From positions 806,001 to 870,000 of the forward strand of contig NZ_JACTAH010000002.1 of assembly GCF_014489115.1 (NCBI RefSeq): a stretch of DNA of 64,000 nucleotides, written 5' to 3'. Made by a program: the position numbers and the translations under genes. Of this stretch, positions 28,499 through 39,344 are shown piece after piece (positions within the stretch are counted from its first letter, which is position 1; the number at the start of each line of letters is the position of its first letter). Under the pieces are notes generated by a model. It was not told the origin of the DNA. It searched no databases and saw only the letters and a program-made list of their open reading frames with translations. Source of the DNA: Thauera sedimentorum. GTDB taxonomy: Bacteria; Pseudomonadota; Gammaproteobacteria; Burkholderiales; Rhodocyclaceae.

Positions 28499-28502
<4 letters not shown>
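26940..28502 (+). CDS. nifL: Nitrogen fixation negative regulator NifL
   Basis: Redox and nitrogen sensor (520 residues) that inhibits NifA. The N-terminal PAS1 domain should bind FAD (AIAISITDAAATILYVNKAFCAITGY, YLGMHWDATDEH). A second PAS follows (VAPVAVALLNSDGQVVLDN), then a helical region, and a GHKL-type ATP-binding domain (LFRQLVGNAIEAM, VDTGPGIPEALR, GGARGVGLSLAQEIVSRH). The length is that of Azotobacter and Klebsiella NifL. The stop overlaps the nifA start by four bases, giving the translational coupling expected for stoichiometric NifL and NifA. Confidence 0.93.
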
Positions 28503-30049
<1,547 letters not shown>

Positions 30050-30060
30050 GCGCCGGCGGC

Positions 30061-30094
30061 GGGCGCGTCCGGGCCCAGGGGCCGGGCTGCGCCC
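30061..30094. terminator. GC-rich hairpin after nifA
   Basis: GGGCGC (30061-30066) can pair with GCGCCC (30089-30094), 12 bases after the nifA stop. No run of T follows, so intrinsic termination is doubtful. Confidence 0.25.
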
Positions 30095-30190
30095 GACCCT
30101 GTTTCCAGGTGTAAGACATCGGCAAGACAGGCCGGGCGGCGTGCCAGAATCGTGGCTCGTCCAATCCCATCCTTCGATGGAGCCCAAGCC

Positions 30191-30457
30191 ATGAACAAGA
30201 ACACCATCGCTGCCTTCCTGCTTGCCAGCGCCGCCTTCTTCTCCATGCCGCTGTCTGCGGCGAGCCGTCCGCCGGGCGACGCCCGTCCGCTGTCCGAGAT
30301 CGTCGCGGGGCTGGAGCGCCAGGGCTACGGGCCGATCGTCGAGGTGGAGTTCGAGGACGGGCGCTGGGAAGTGGAGGCCTACCGCGAGGGGCGCCGGTTT
30401 GACCTGCGGGTCGATCCGTACTCGGGCGCGGTGATCTCCGAGCGCCTGGACGACTGA
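30191..30457 (+). CDS. Secreted PepSY-domain protein
   Basis: Small exported protein (88 residues). It has a signal peptide with a basic start and hydrophobic core (MNKNTIAAFLLASAAFFSMP) and likely cleavage after the SAA region. The rest is one PepSY-like domain: ARPLSEIVAGLERQGYGPI, then VEFEDGRWEVEAYREG and DLRVDPYSGAVISER. Such domains bind or inhibit peptidases or modulate periplasmic signalling. No specific partner is evident. The ATG at 30191 is chosen to give a normal signal peptide. Confidence 0.75.
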   Translation: MNKNTIAAFLLASAAFFSMPLSAASRPPGDARPLSEIVAGLERQGYGPIVEVEFEDGRWEVEAYREGRRFDLRVDPYSGAVISERLDD

Positions 30458-30564
30458 GTTCCTGCCGCGGCCGCTTTGCCGGCCCGGCTGCGGGGGCTAC
30501 CATGAACAGCGGGTGGCCTTGCCGCGCCGCCCGCGACCATCATCGTCCGAACCGGGGGCCCCGC

Positions 30565-31251
30565 ATGCAGCAGATCCTCGTCTATGCCGACTCCCTCTCC
30601 TGGGGAATCATCCCGCGCACGCGCCGCCGGCTGGACTTCGAGCAGCGCTGGCCGGGTGTGCTGGAACTGGGCCTCGCCGCCGGCGGGCGCCGGGTACGGG
30701 TGATCGAAGACTGCCTGAACGGCCGCCGCACCGTCTGGGAAGATCCCTATAAACCGGGGCGCAACGGCCTGGACGGGCTGGCACAGTGCATCGAGAGCCA
30801 GTCGCCGCTCGACCTGGTGATCCTGATGCTGGGCACCAACGACTTCCAGTCCATGCACCCGCACAACGCCTGGCATGCCGCTACCGGCGTGGCTACGTTG
30901 GTCGGCGCCATCCGCAGTGCGCCGATCGAGCCCGGCATGCCGGTGCCGCCGGTGCTGGTGGTCTGTCCGCCGGTGCTGCGCCCGCCCAGCGGGCCGATCG
31001 CGCCCAAGTTCGACGGTGCCGACCGCAAATGCACCGGGCTCGCCGTGGCCTACCGCGAGATGTGCGAGGAGCAGGGCTGCCACTTCTTCGACGCCGGCAG
31101 CGTGGTCAACGCCAGCCCGCTGGACGGGGTGCACCTGGACGCCGCCGAGCACCTCACGCTCGGCGAGGCGCTGGTCGGCGTGGTCGATGGCCTGCTCGCC
31201 CATCCCGAGGCGCAGGCCGAGGATGCGGGCGCGGCCGGCGCGGCGCAGTAG
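30565..31251 (+). CDS. SGNH/GDSL-family hydrolase
   Basis: Predicted esterase of 228 residues with the SGNH fold. The nucleophile block reads ADSLSWG, so the usual Gly before Asp-Ser is Ala. The oxyanion Asn lies in MLGTNDFQS and the catalytic Asp/His pair in DGVHLD near the C-terminus. It has no signal peptide from the ATG at 30565. It resembles the arylesterase/cephalosporin-acetylhydrolase-like branch of the family. The substrate is unknown and the neighbours do not help. Confidence 0.78.
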   Translation: MQQILVYADSLSWGIIPRTRRRLDFEQRWPGVLELGLAAGGRRVRVIEDCLNGRRTVWEDPYKPGRNGLDGLAQCIESQSPLDLVILMLGTNDFQSMHPHNAWHAATGVATLVGAIRSAPIEPGMPVPPVLVVCPPVLRPPSGPIAPKFDGADRKCTGLAVAYREMCEEQGCHFFDAGSVVNASPLDGVHLDAAEHLTLGEALVGVVDGLLAHPEAQAEDAGAAGAAQ

Positions 31252-31412
31252 GTCTCCACCCGCGCGGCATGCGCGGTGTTTCCGGTCGTCATGACGGCGC
31301 CCGTCCGGGCCGCGCCGCGGTTTGTGACATGTCATCAGACCGCAACATTCCAGCCAGAGAATCGTCGCGCCCGCCTCCCCCAACCGCGGGCCGCTGACTG
31401 GAATCCGAACAC

Positions 31413-33038
31413 ATGAACTCACTCAAAGTGGGAACCCGCGTGCTGTTGCTGAGCGCGGTGCTGCTGGCCTGCCTGACCCTGCTGGCCGGACTCGGGCTGA
31501 AAGGCATGCGCAGCTCGGTGGATGGACTCGAGACCCTGTACGCCGACCGTGTGGTGGCGGTGCGCGACCTCAAGGTGGTGGCCGACATGTTCGCGGTGAA
31601 CATCGTCAACGCCTCCTACAAGGCCAACAGCAGCCTGCTGACCACCGCCGCCGCCAAGGAGCTCATCGAGGAGGCCGAGCGGCGTATCGACGAACACATG
31701 CGCGCCTATCTCGCCACCCGCAAGGGCGCGCGCGAGCAGGCACTGGCCGAGGAGGTGCGCGTGCTGGTGGCCGAGGCCGCGCAGCCGATCGCCGGACTCA
31801 AGGCCCTGCTCGACCAGGAGGATTACTTCGGGCTCAACCAGTACATGGTGAAGACCCTGCCCGCGGTGATCGACCCGATCTCGCAGAAGATCTCCGACCT
31901 GATCGAACTGCAGCTCGACCTCGCCCGCGAGGAATACGAAGCCGCCCAGGCACGCTACGCCACCGACTTCATGTTGATGGTCGGCGTCGGCGGCCTGGCG
32001 ATGGCGGTGGGCATCGGCCTGTCGCTGGCCATCCGCCGCAGCATCCTGGTCCAACTGGGCGCCGAGCCGGATGCGCTGGCACAGTCGGCAGCGGCCATCT
32101 CCTCCGGACGCCTGGCCGCCGTGTCCGCCGGTGAGGCGCAGCCGGTTGGCGTGATGGCGTCCATCCACACCATGCGCAGCAATCTGGTGGACATCATCCG
32201 CGGCATCTCGCACAGCTCCGGGCATATCGACCAGAACGCCGGGCGGCTGGCGGAAACCTCCGAATGTGCGCTGCGCAGCACCCTGCAGCAGGGCGAGTCG
32301 TCCAGCGTGATGGCCGCGGCCATGCAGGAGCTGGCGGTGTCCATCGCCCACATCTCGGAAAGTTCGGCCGAAGTGCGTCGCGCTGCCGACGAGGCGCGCA
32401 GCGCAGGAGAAACCGGCCTGGCGGTGATCGCCTCGACCATCGCCGGCATGGAGGAGATCGAGCGCGTGATCGGCGATGGCGCGCAGAGCATTGCCCGCCT
32501 CAACGAGCAGTCGCAGCGTATCGGCACCATCGTCAATGTCATCCGCGAGATCGCCGACCAGACCAATCTGCTGGCACTCAACGCCGCCATCGAGGCCGCG
32601 CGCGCCGGCGAGCAGGGGCGCGGCTTCGCGGTAGTGGCCGACGAGGTGCGCAAGCTCGCCGAGCGCACCGCGTCCTCCACCGCCGAGATCGTCGGCGTGG
32701 TCACCGCCATCCGCGAGGGCATGGACGCCACCACCCGCCAGATCACCGACGCCTGCGGCCAGGTGGGGCAGGGCAAGGCGTGCGCGGCCAGCGCGGGTGA
32801 GGCCATGCAGCAGATCCGCACGGCCATCGACGCCACCCTGCACGGGGTGAGCGGCATCACCGACGCACTGCACGAACAGCGCCAGACCAGCCAGGCGGTG
32901 GCCGAGCGCGTCGAGCAGGTCAGCGCCTCGGTCGAGCAGCTCACCGGCACCCAGCGCGAAGTTGGCGAATCCGCCGCCGCGCTCAAGCAGCTCACCGTCG
33001 ACCTGAACCGCATGATCGCGCGCTTCCAGCTCGCCTGA
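31413..33038 (+). CDS. Methyl-accepting chemotaxis protein
   Basis: Chemoreceptor of 541 residues. An N-terminal transmembrane helix ([20 protein letters not shown]) precedes a four-helix-bundle type periplasmic ligand domain (residues about 30-185), then a second helix ([21 protein letters not shown]), a short HAMP-like segment and the cytoplasmic signalling hairpin. The invariant tip [20 protein letters not shown] with [16 protein letters not shown] is intact. No CheB/CheR pentapeptide is seen at the end (RFQLA). The ligand is unknown, although location beside nif genes makes a nitrogen- or oxygen-related signal conceivable. Confidence 0.93.
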   Translation: MNSLKVGTRVLLLSAVLLACLTLLAGLGLKGMRSSVDGLETLYADRVVAVRDLKVVADMFAVNIVNASYKANSSLLTTAAAKELIEEAERRIDEHMRAYLATRKGAREQALAEEVRVLVAEAAQPIAGLKALLDQEDYFGLNQYMVKTLPAVIDPISQKISDLIELQLDLAREEYEAAQARYATDFMLMVGVGGLAMAVGIGLSLAIRRSILVQLGAEPDALAQSAAAISSGRLAAVSAGEAQPVGVMASIHTMRSNLVDIIRGISHSSGHIDQNAGRLAETSECALRSTLQQGESSSVMAAAMQELAVSIAHISESSAEVRRAADEARSAGETGLAVIASTIAGMEEIERVIGDGAQSIARLNEQSQRIGTIVNVIREIADQTNLLALNAAIEAARAGEQGRGFAVVADEVRKLAERTASSTAEIVGVVTAIREGMDATTRQITDACGQVGQGKACAASAGEAMQQIRTAIDATLHGVSGITDALHEQRQTSQAVAERVEQVSASVEQLTGTQREVGESAAALKQLTVDLNRMIARFQLA

Positions 33039-33087
33039 GCCGGTGCATACTGGCGGGCCGCACAAGCAGATCAGCAAGGAGGCCCCC

Positions 33088-33729
33088 GTGCAGCTCATCG
33101 GCATGCTCGATTCCCCCTACGTCCGCCGCGTGGCGGTGTCGCTCCAGCTCCTCGGCCTGCCCTTCGAACACCGCCCGGTGTCGGTCTTCCGCCACTTCGA
33201 CGAGTTCCGCCGCATCAACCCGGTGGTCAAGGCGCCTTCGCTGATCTGCGACGACGGCCTGGTGCTGATGGACTCCAGCCTGATCCTGGAATACGCCGAA
33301 AGCTTCCCCGCCAAGCGCCGCAGCCTGGTGCCGGCCGATGCGGTCGCCTTGCAGAGCGACCTCTACCTGGTCGGCCTGGCGCTGGCGGCCTGCGAGAAGA
33401 GCGTGCAGATCGTCTATGAACGCCAGCTGCGCCCGGCCGAGAAGGTGCACGCGCCCTGGGTGGAGCGCGTCTCCGGCCAACTGCTCGCCGCCTGCGCCGG
33501 GCTGGAAGCCGCCTACGCCGCCCAGCCGGTGGAGGTGGCCAGCGGGACGCTCACCCGCGGCGACGTCGCCACGGCGGTGGCCTGGTACTTCATCCAGGAC
33601 ATGGTGCCCGAGGCGGTGCCGGGCGAGGACTACCCGGCGCTGCAGGCGCTGTCGAAAAGCGCCGAACGCCTGCCCGAGTTCCGCGCTGCGCCGCATGGGT
33701 TTGGTACGGTGCGGGCGCGGGGCGCCTGA
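33088..33729 (+). CDS. Glutathione S-transferase family protein
   Basis: Protein of 213 residues with a thioredoxin-like N-terminal domain (MLDSPYVRRVAVSLQLLGLP, then the cis-Pro segment VVKAPSLI and SSLILEYAE) and an all-helical C-terminal domain. The start is taken as the GTG at 33088, because AAGGAGG lies 6 bases before it. The upstream frame from 33043 lacks a ribosome-binding site. The active-site Ser in DSPYVRR suggests a bacterial GST of the zeta/theta type. The substrate cannot be predicted. Confidence 0.85.
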   Translation: MQLIGMLDSPYVRRVAVSLQLLGLPFEHRPVSVFRHFDEFRRINPVVKAPSLICDDGLVLMDSSLILEYAESFPAKRRSLVPADAVALQSDLYLVGLALAACEKSVQIVYERQLRPAEKVHAPWVERVSGQLLAACAGLEAAYAAQPVEVASGTLTRGDVATAVAWYFIQDMVPEAVPGEDYPALQALSKSAERLPEFRAAPHGFGTVRARGA

Positions 33730-33737
33730 ACCGCCGG

Positions 33738-33801
33738 ATCGCGGCCAAGGCCGCTCCTACAGGCGCAGCGCTTTCCCCGTAGGAGCGGCCTTGGCCGCGA
33801 T
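33738..33801. repeat. Inverted repeat, GTAGGAGCGGCC family, copy 1
   Basis: Two 23-base arms, one at 33738-33760 and its reverse complement at 33779-33801, are separated by 18 bases, eight bases after the GST stop codon. The same arms occur at 48684-48735. This is a REP-like palindromic element able to form a long hairpin, which may end transcription or stabilise the 3' end of the message. Confidence 0.85.
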
Positions 33802-33855
33802 TGCCGCCGTCGGGAAACCGGATGCCGTCACCGCGGGCTTGCCCGCGGCCGATCC

Positions 33856-34140
33856 ATGTCAGAATCCCGCCCGTCCTCACTGAACATGGAATCGCCCGCA
33901 ATGTCGCCCGTGCTGGTCCGTATCGGTTTCATCGTGCTGCACCTGGTGCAGTACGTTGTGGTCGCCCTCGCCGGCTGGAACGTCGCCGCCATCGTCGCCG
34001 CGCTGCTGCTGGGCGCGCAGTTGCTGCCGCCGGCGCATTTCGAGAAGACCTTCAAGGCCTCGCCCAAGCTGGTCAGCCAGATCGGCAGCCTGGTGTGGTT
34101 GGCGGTGGGCTTCGCGGAGATGAAGCTGGCCGGCGGCTGA
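33856..34140 (+). CDS. Small membrane protein of unknown function upstream of nifB
   Basis: I do not recognise this gene. It encodes up to 94 residues with two hydrophobic helices (IGFIVLHLVQYVVVALAGW and VAAIVAALLLGAQLLPP) and a third weaker one (LVSQIGSLVWLAVGFAE). The start is uncertain: ATG codons at 33856, 33886 and 33901 are all in frame and none has a clear ribosome-binding site. It lies between a REP-like repeat and the nifB control region. A short integral membrane protein is the only safe description. Confidence 0.5.
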   Translation: MSESRPSSLNMESPAMSPVLVRIGFIVLHLVQYVVVALAGWNVAAIVAALLLGAQLLPPAHFEKTFKASPKLVSQIGSLVWLAVGFAEMKLAGG

Positions 34141-34170
34141 GGGAAGACGCCGGCGCCCGGCCGCGGGCCT

Positions 34171-34186
34171 TGTTGCGAGTGCCACA
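34171..34186. promoter_or_regulatory. NifA upstream activator sequence 1 of nifB
   Basis: TGTTGCGAGTGCCACA is an exact TGT-N10-ACA site about 125 bases before the predicted nifB transcription start. Confidence 0.78.
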
Positions 34187-34204
34187 AAGGGCCGGTCGGC
34201 GGCC

Positions 34205-34220
34205 TGTGGCATATGCGACA
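34205..34220. promoter_or_regulatory. NifA upstream activator sequence 2 of nifB
   Basis: TGTGGCATATGCGACA is a second exact TGT-N10-ACA site, 34 bases centre to centre from the first. That is close to three helical turns and places both on about the same DNA face. Confidence 0.78.
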
Positions 34221-34252
34221 AAGCCCGCCTGAGGCGCGCACAACCATCATGT

Positions 34253-34265
34253 AAACAATGACTTG
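34253..34265 (+). promoter_or_regulatory. Candidate IHF site in the nifB promoter
   Basis: AAACAATGACTTG differs at one fixed base from the IHF consensus WATCAA-N4-TTR. It lies between the NifA sites and the -24/-12 promoter, where IHF bends DNA at many nif promoters. It is suggested by position and a partial match only. Confidence 0.45.
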
Positions 34266-34280
34266 AGTCGTTCCCGCGGC

Positions 34281-34295
34281 TGGCATGCCGCTTGC
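34281..34295 (+). promoter_or_regulatory. Sigma-54 promoter for nifB
   Basis: TGGCATGCCGCTTGC matches TGGCAC-N5-TTGC except for T in place of the last C of the -24 box. The nifB ATG follows 36 bases downstream, with AAGGGGAA as ribosome-binding site. Confidence 0.82.
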
Positions 34296-34331
34296 GATGC
34301 CAAAGCATCAGACATCGCAAGGGGAACGACG

Positions 34332-35834
34332 ATGGAACTTCCGGTCATCAGCAACGCCGCGCCGGCGGAATCGGGCGGCTGTAGTTCCAGCGGCTGTGGC
34401 AGCGCGCCGGATGCGCTCGCGCACCTGCCCGACCACATCCGCGCCAAGGTGCAGGACCACCCCTGCTACTCGGAAGAGGCGCACCACCACTTCGCCCGCA
34501 TGCACGTGGCCGTCGCCCCGGCCTGCAACATCCAGTGCAACTACTGCAACCGCAAGTACGACTGTTCCAACGAGTCGCGCCCGGGGGTGGTGTCCGAGCT
34601 GATGACCCCCGACCAGGCGGTCAAGAAGACGCTCGCGGTGGCCGCGGCCATCCCGCAGATGAGCGTGCTGGGCATCGCCGGACCCGGAGACCCCCTCGCC
34701 AACCCGGAGCGCACCTTCGAGACCTTCCGCCAGCTCTCGGAGCAGGCGCCGGACATCAAGTTGTGCGTGTCCACCAACGGCCTGTCGCTGCCAGACTGTG
34801 TCGACGAGTTGGCCAAGCACAACATCGACCACGTCACCATCACCATCAACTGTGTCGATCCCGAGATCGGCGCGCAGATCTATCCGTGGATCTTCTGGAA
34901 CAACCGCCGCATCCGCGGCGTGGAAGGCGCGAAGATCCTCATCGAGCAGCAGCAGAAAGGCCTGGAGATGCTCACCGCGCGCGGCATCCTGGTGAAGGTC
35001 AACTCGGTGATGATCCCCGGGGTCAATGACGAGCACCTCAAGGAGGTCAGCAAGATCGTCAAGGCCAAGGGCGCCTTCCTGCACAACGTCATGCCGCTGA
35101 TCGCCGAGGCCGAGCACGGCACCTACTACGGCATCATGGGCCAGCGCGAACCCACCGCGCTGGAGCTCGAAGCCCTGCAGGACGCCTGTGCCGGCGACAT
35201 GTCGATGATGCGCCACTGCCGCCAGTGCCGTGCCGACGCGGTCGGCATGTTGGGCGAAGACCGCGGCGCCGAGTTCACCCTCGACAAGATCGACGCCATG
35301 GAAATCGACTACGCCTCGGCGATGGTCGAGCGCGCCAAGGTGCACGAGCAGATCACCGCCGAACTGGACATGAAGCGCGCGCTGCGCGCCGCGCCCAAGT
35401 TCCAGCCCGAGGTCGTCGAAGAGACACCGGCCCCCGCGCTGCGCAACGTGCGCATCGCCGTGGCCACCAAGGGCGGCGGGGTGATCAACGAGCACTTCGG
35501 CCACGCGCACGAGTTCCTCGTCTATGAGGTCGGCCCGCAGTCGGCGCGCTTCCTTGGCCACCGCAAGTGCACGCCCTACTGCATGGGCGACACCTCCTGT
35601 GGCGACGGCGAGACCGTGCTCGCCGGCATCATCCGCTCGCTCGAAGGCGTGGAAGTGCTGCTCGCCAGCAAGATCGGCTTCGAGCCCTGGGGCGACCTGG
35701 AAAAGGCCGGCATCCAGCCCAATGGCGAGCACGCCATGGAGCCGATCGACGACGCCCTGCGCGCGGTGTACGACGAGCTGGCCGCCGCCGGCAAGCTCGC
35801 CGCCGCTGCAGACACCACCCGCGCCGCGGCCTGA
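34332..35834 (+). CDS. nifB: Nitrogenase cofactor biosynthesis protein NifB
   Basis: Radical SAM enzyme (500 residues) that builds the 8Fe core NifB-co of the FeMo cofactor. The SAM cluster motif is in VAPACNIQCNYCNRKYDCSNES (C-x3-C-x2-C). Further cysteines follow in MMRHCRQCRADAVGMLGEDRG. The C-terminal 110 residues form the NifX/NafY-like domain (VRIAVATKGGGVINEHFGHAHEF). The start codon at 34332 has a good ribosome-binding site and sits below a NifA/sigma-54 control region. It heads a run of nif accessory genes up to draG. Confidence 0.97.
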   Translation: MELPVISNAAPAESGGCSSSGCGSAPDALAHLPDHIRAKVQDHPCYSEEAHHHFARMHVAVAPACNIQCNYCNRKYDCSNESRPGVVSELMTPDQAVKKTLAVAAAIPQMSVLGIAGPGDPLANPERTFETFRQLSEQAPDIKLCVSTNGLSLPDCVDELAKHNIDHVTITINCVDPEIGAQIYPWIFWNNRRIRGVEGAKILIEQQQKGLEMLTARGILVKVNSVMIPGVNDEHLKEVSKIVKAKGAFLHNVMPLIAEAEHGTYYGIMGQREPTALELEALQDACAGDMSMMRHCRQCRADAVGMLGEDRGAEFTLDKIDAMEIDYASAMVERAKVHEQITAELDMKRALRAAPKFQPEVVEETPAPALRNVRIAVATKGGGVINEHFGHAHEFLVYEVGPQSARFLGHRKCTPYCMGDTSCGDGETVLAGIIRSLEGVEVLLASKIGFEPWGDLEKAGIQPNGEHAMEPIDDALRAVYDELAAAGKLAAAADTTRAAA

Positions 35835-35848
35835 GGAGGACAGCGACC

Positions 35849-36142
35849 ATGAGCCTCGTCATCAACGACCTCTGCGTGGGCTGCTACGCCTGCGAGCCGC
35901 TGTGTCCCAACAAGGCCATCAGTGCCCCGGTGGAGAAGGGCCGCCCGGTGTTCTTCATCAATCCGGACAAGTGCACCGAGTGCCTGGGTGACCACGACCT
36001 GCCGCAGTGCTCGGAAATCTGCCCGATCGAAGGCGCCATCGTGGATGAGTTCGGCGAGCCGCTGAACCCGCCGGGTTCGCTCACCGGCATCCCGCTCCAT
36101 CTCCTCGATCGGGTGCAGTGCCTCGCAAGCGGCTCGCTATGA
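35849..36142 (+). CDS. fdxN: NifB-associated 2[4Fe-4S] ferredoxin
   Basis: Small ferredoxin (97 residues) with two 4Fe-4S motifs, CVGCYACEPLCPNKAIS and CTECLGDHDLPQCSEICP. The second has the longer loop between cysteines typical of nif-linked FdxN. It lies 14 bases after nifB with GGAGGA before its ATG, the invariant nifB-fdxN order. It likely gives electrons to NifB or nitrogenase cofactor assembly. Confidence 0.93.
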   Translation: MSLVINDLCVGCYACEPLCPNKAISAPVEKGRPVFFINPDKCTECLGDHDLPQCSEICPIEGAIVDEFGEPLNPPGSLTGIPLHLLDRVQCLASGSL

Positions 36143-36287
36143 AACCGCGTCTTTCTCCGGCATGCGGCGTTGCGCCCCCTTGCCATATGGTCGATATGCC
36201 TGCGGGGCCGCGCCTTGCTTGCCGAAGAAATCCATTGGTTTCATGGCCGCAAGCCGCCTGCAAGGCACTGCACTGGAGGGAAGGCGA

Positions 36288-36721
36288 ATGTCGCATGTAA
36301 GCCTCTGGTGGAAGCCGGGTTGCGCCACCAACACCAAGCAGATCCGCCTGCTGGAAGCGGCGGGCTGCAAGGTGACGGTGCGCGACCTGCTCAGCGAAGC
36401 GTGGACGCCCGAGCTGCTGGCCGGCTTCTTCGGCACGCAGCCGGTGGCGCAGTGGTTCAACCCGGCCGCGCCGGCGGTGAAATCCGGCAGCGTGGTGCCG
36501 GCCGCCTTCAGCCCGGAGGCGGCGCTCGCCCGCATGGTGGAAGAGCCGCTGCTGATCCGCCGCCCGCTGATCGAAGTCGCCGGCCTGCGCCGCGCCGGCT
36601 TCGATCCCGAATGGCTCGCTGCACGCGGCATCGAGTTGCCGGACGCCGACGTCCCGCAAGCCTGCAGCCACGGCGACCACGCCCACGCGGCCTCCTGTCC
36701 GTCACCCGGGGCTGCACGAGA

Positions 36722-36725
<4 letters not shown>
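36288..36725 (+). CDS. nifO: Nitrogenase-associated protein NifO
   Basis: ArsC/Spx-like thioredoxin-fold protein of 145 residues. The N-terminal WWKPGCATNTKQIRLLEAAGC resembles the arsenate reductase start, and RPLIEVAGLRRAGFD closes the domain. A histidine-rich tail (CSHGDHAHAASC) could bind metal. NifO is linked to molybdenum metabolism in Azotobacter. It sits 145 bases after fdxN, and the stop codon overlaps the following gene. Confidence 0.88.
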
Positions 36726-38310
<1,585 letters not shown>

Positions 38311-38353
38311 TCCCGCGCAACACCCTTTGTTCAACCACGCACGGAGTGCCGCA

Positions 38354-38704
38354 ATGCCCAATGTCACCTTCTCGAGCCCCATCCACAAGTCCAAGACCGT
38401 CTACGCCGTGGCCGGCTCGCACACCCAGACCATCCTGCAGATCGCCAAGGACAACCACATCCCGATCGACTTCTCCTGTGGCGATGGCGAGTGCGCCACC
38501 TGCATGGTCAAGGTCACCGTCCTGTCCAAGAAGGGCTCGATGGCCGGCCCGCTGACCGACAAGGAAATCCTCGTGCTCAAGGAGCACAAGAAGATCAGCG
38601 CCGAGGACATCGAAGCCATGCGCGTGGACGACGTCGTCCACACCCCGTGGCGCCTGGCCTGCCAGCTGATCGTGCGCGACGAGGATCTGCACGTCGAGTA
38701 CTGA
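38354..38704 (+). CDS. FeSII (Shethna) protective 2Fe-2S ferredoxin
   Basis: Ferredoxin of 116 residues closely resembling Azotobacter FeSII: FSSPIHKSKTVYAVAGS start, ligands Cys42, Cys47, Cys50 and Cys103 (SCGDGECATC and RLACQ), the lysine-bearing loop SKKGSMAGPLTDKEILVLKE between third and fourth cysteines, and the end VRDEDLHVEY. The Azotobacter protein binds oxidised nitrogenase under oxygen stress and protects it conformationally. I identify it from remembered family sequence, not a search. GGAG precedes the ATG at 38354. Confidence 0.85.
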   Translation: MPNVTFSSPIHKSKTVYAVAGSHTQTILQIAKDNHIPIDFSCGDGECATCMVKVTVLSKKGSMAGPLTDKEILVLKEHKKISAEDIEAMRVDDVVHTPWRLACQLIVRDEDLHVEY

Positions 38705-38768
38705 GCACCACCCGGTCCGGTGCCGCCCGCGCGCGGCGCCGGCCAGCAACAACATGGGAGTCCCGAAC

Positions 38769-39344
38769 ATGCTCGCGCCTCTGACCCACCGCCCTTCGCC
38801 CGCCCGCCTCGCGCTGCAGGCGCATTTGATGGCGCACGCCGCCGGCACGCCCAACGACGAGATCCTCGCCCACCTGATCGCCGGCTGGACCCTCGGTGAC
38901 GGCATGCTGCCCGCCGACCTCGGACTGGGCACGGAGCGCTTCGCCGCACTCGTCGCCCGCCACTTCCCCGGCCTCACCTGGCGCCCCAAGGCGGACCTCG
39001 CCCCGCGCCCCGAGCTGTTCCCGGAGTTCGAAGACCTGCTCGGCTTCCTCGCCGGCGAAGCGGATGCTGCCGTGCCCGGCGCGGACGACATGGCGCTCAT
39101 CGTCGCCACCGCCTGCATGGGCGCCGACCACCTGTGGCAGGACCTCGGCCTGCCCTCGCGGCGCGAACTCTCGCAACTGGTCGCGCTCAACTTCCCGGCG
39201 CTGGCCGCGGCCAACACGCGCGACATGAAGTGGAAGAAATTCCTCTACCGCGAGCTGTGCCAGCGCGAAGGCGTCTACGTCTGCGCCTCGCCCAGCTGCG
39301 AGGCCTGCAACGACCACGCGGTGTGCTTCGGCCCGGAGGTCTGA
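38769..39344 (+). CDS. nifQ: Nitrogen fixation protein NifQ
   Basis: Molybdenum-iron-sulfur carrier (191 residues) that supplies molybdenum for FeMo-cofactor. The C-terminal signature is complete: RDMKWKKFLYRELCQREG and the cluster motif C-x4-C-x2-C-x5-C (CASPSCEACNDHAVC). The ATG at 38769 follows GGGAG by 8 bases. An ATG at 38754 is also in frame. It follows the FeSII gene by 64 bases and is directly joined to draG. Confidence 0.94.
   Translation: MLAPLTHRPSPARLALQAHLMAHAAGTPNDEILAHLIAGWTLGDGMLPADLGLGTERFAALVARHFPGLTWRPKADLAPRPELFPEFEDLLGFLAGEADAAVPGADDMALIVATACMGADHLWQDLGLPSRRELSQLVALNFPALAAANTRDMKWKKFLYRELCQREGVYVCASPSCEACNDHAVCFGPEV

Noticed and set aside
36143..36287. Possible sigma-54 promoter before nifO (TGGTCGATATGCCTGC)
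   Set aside because: The GG-to-GC spacing is one base too long for the -24/-12 element.
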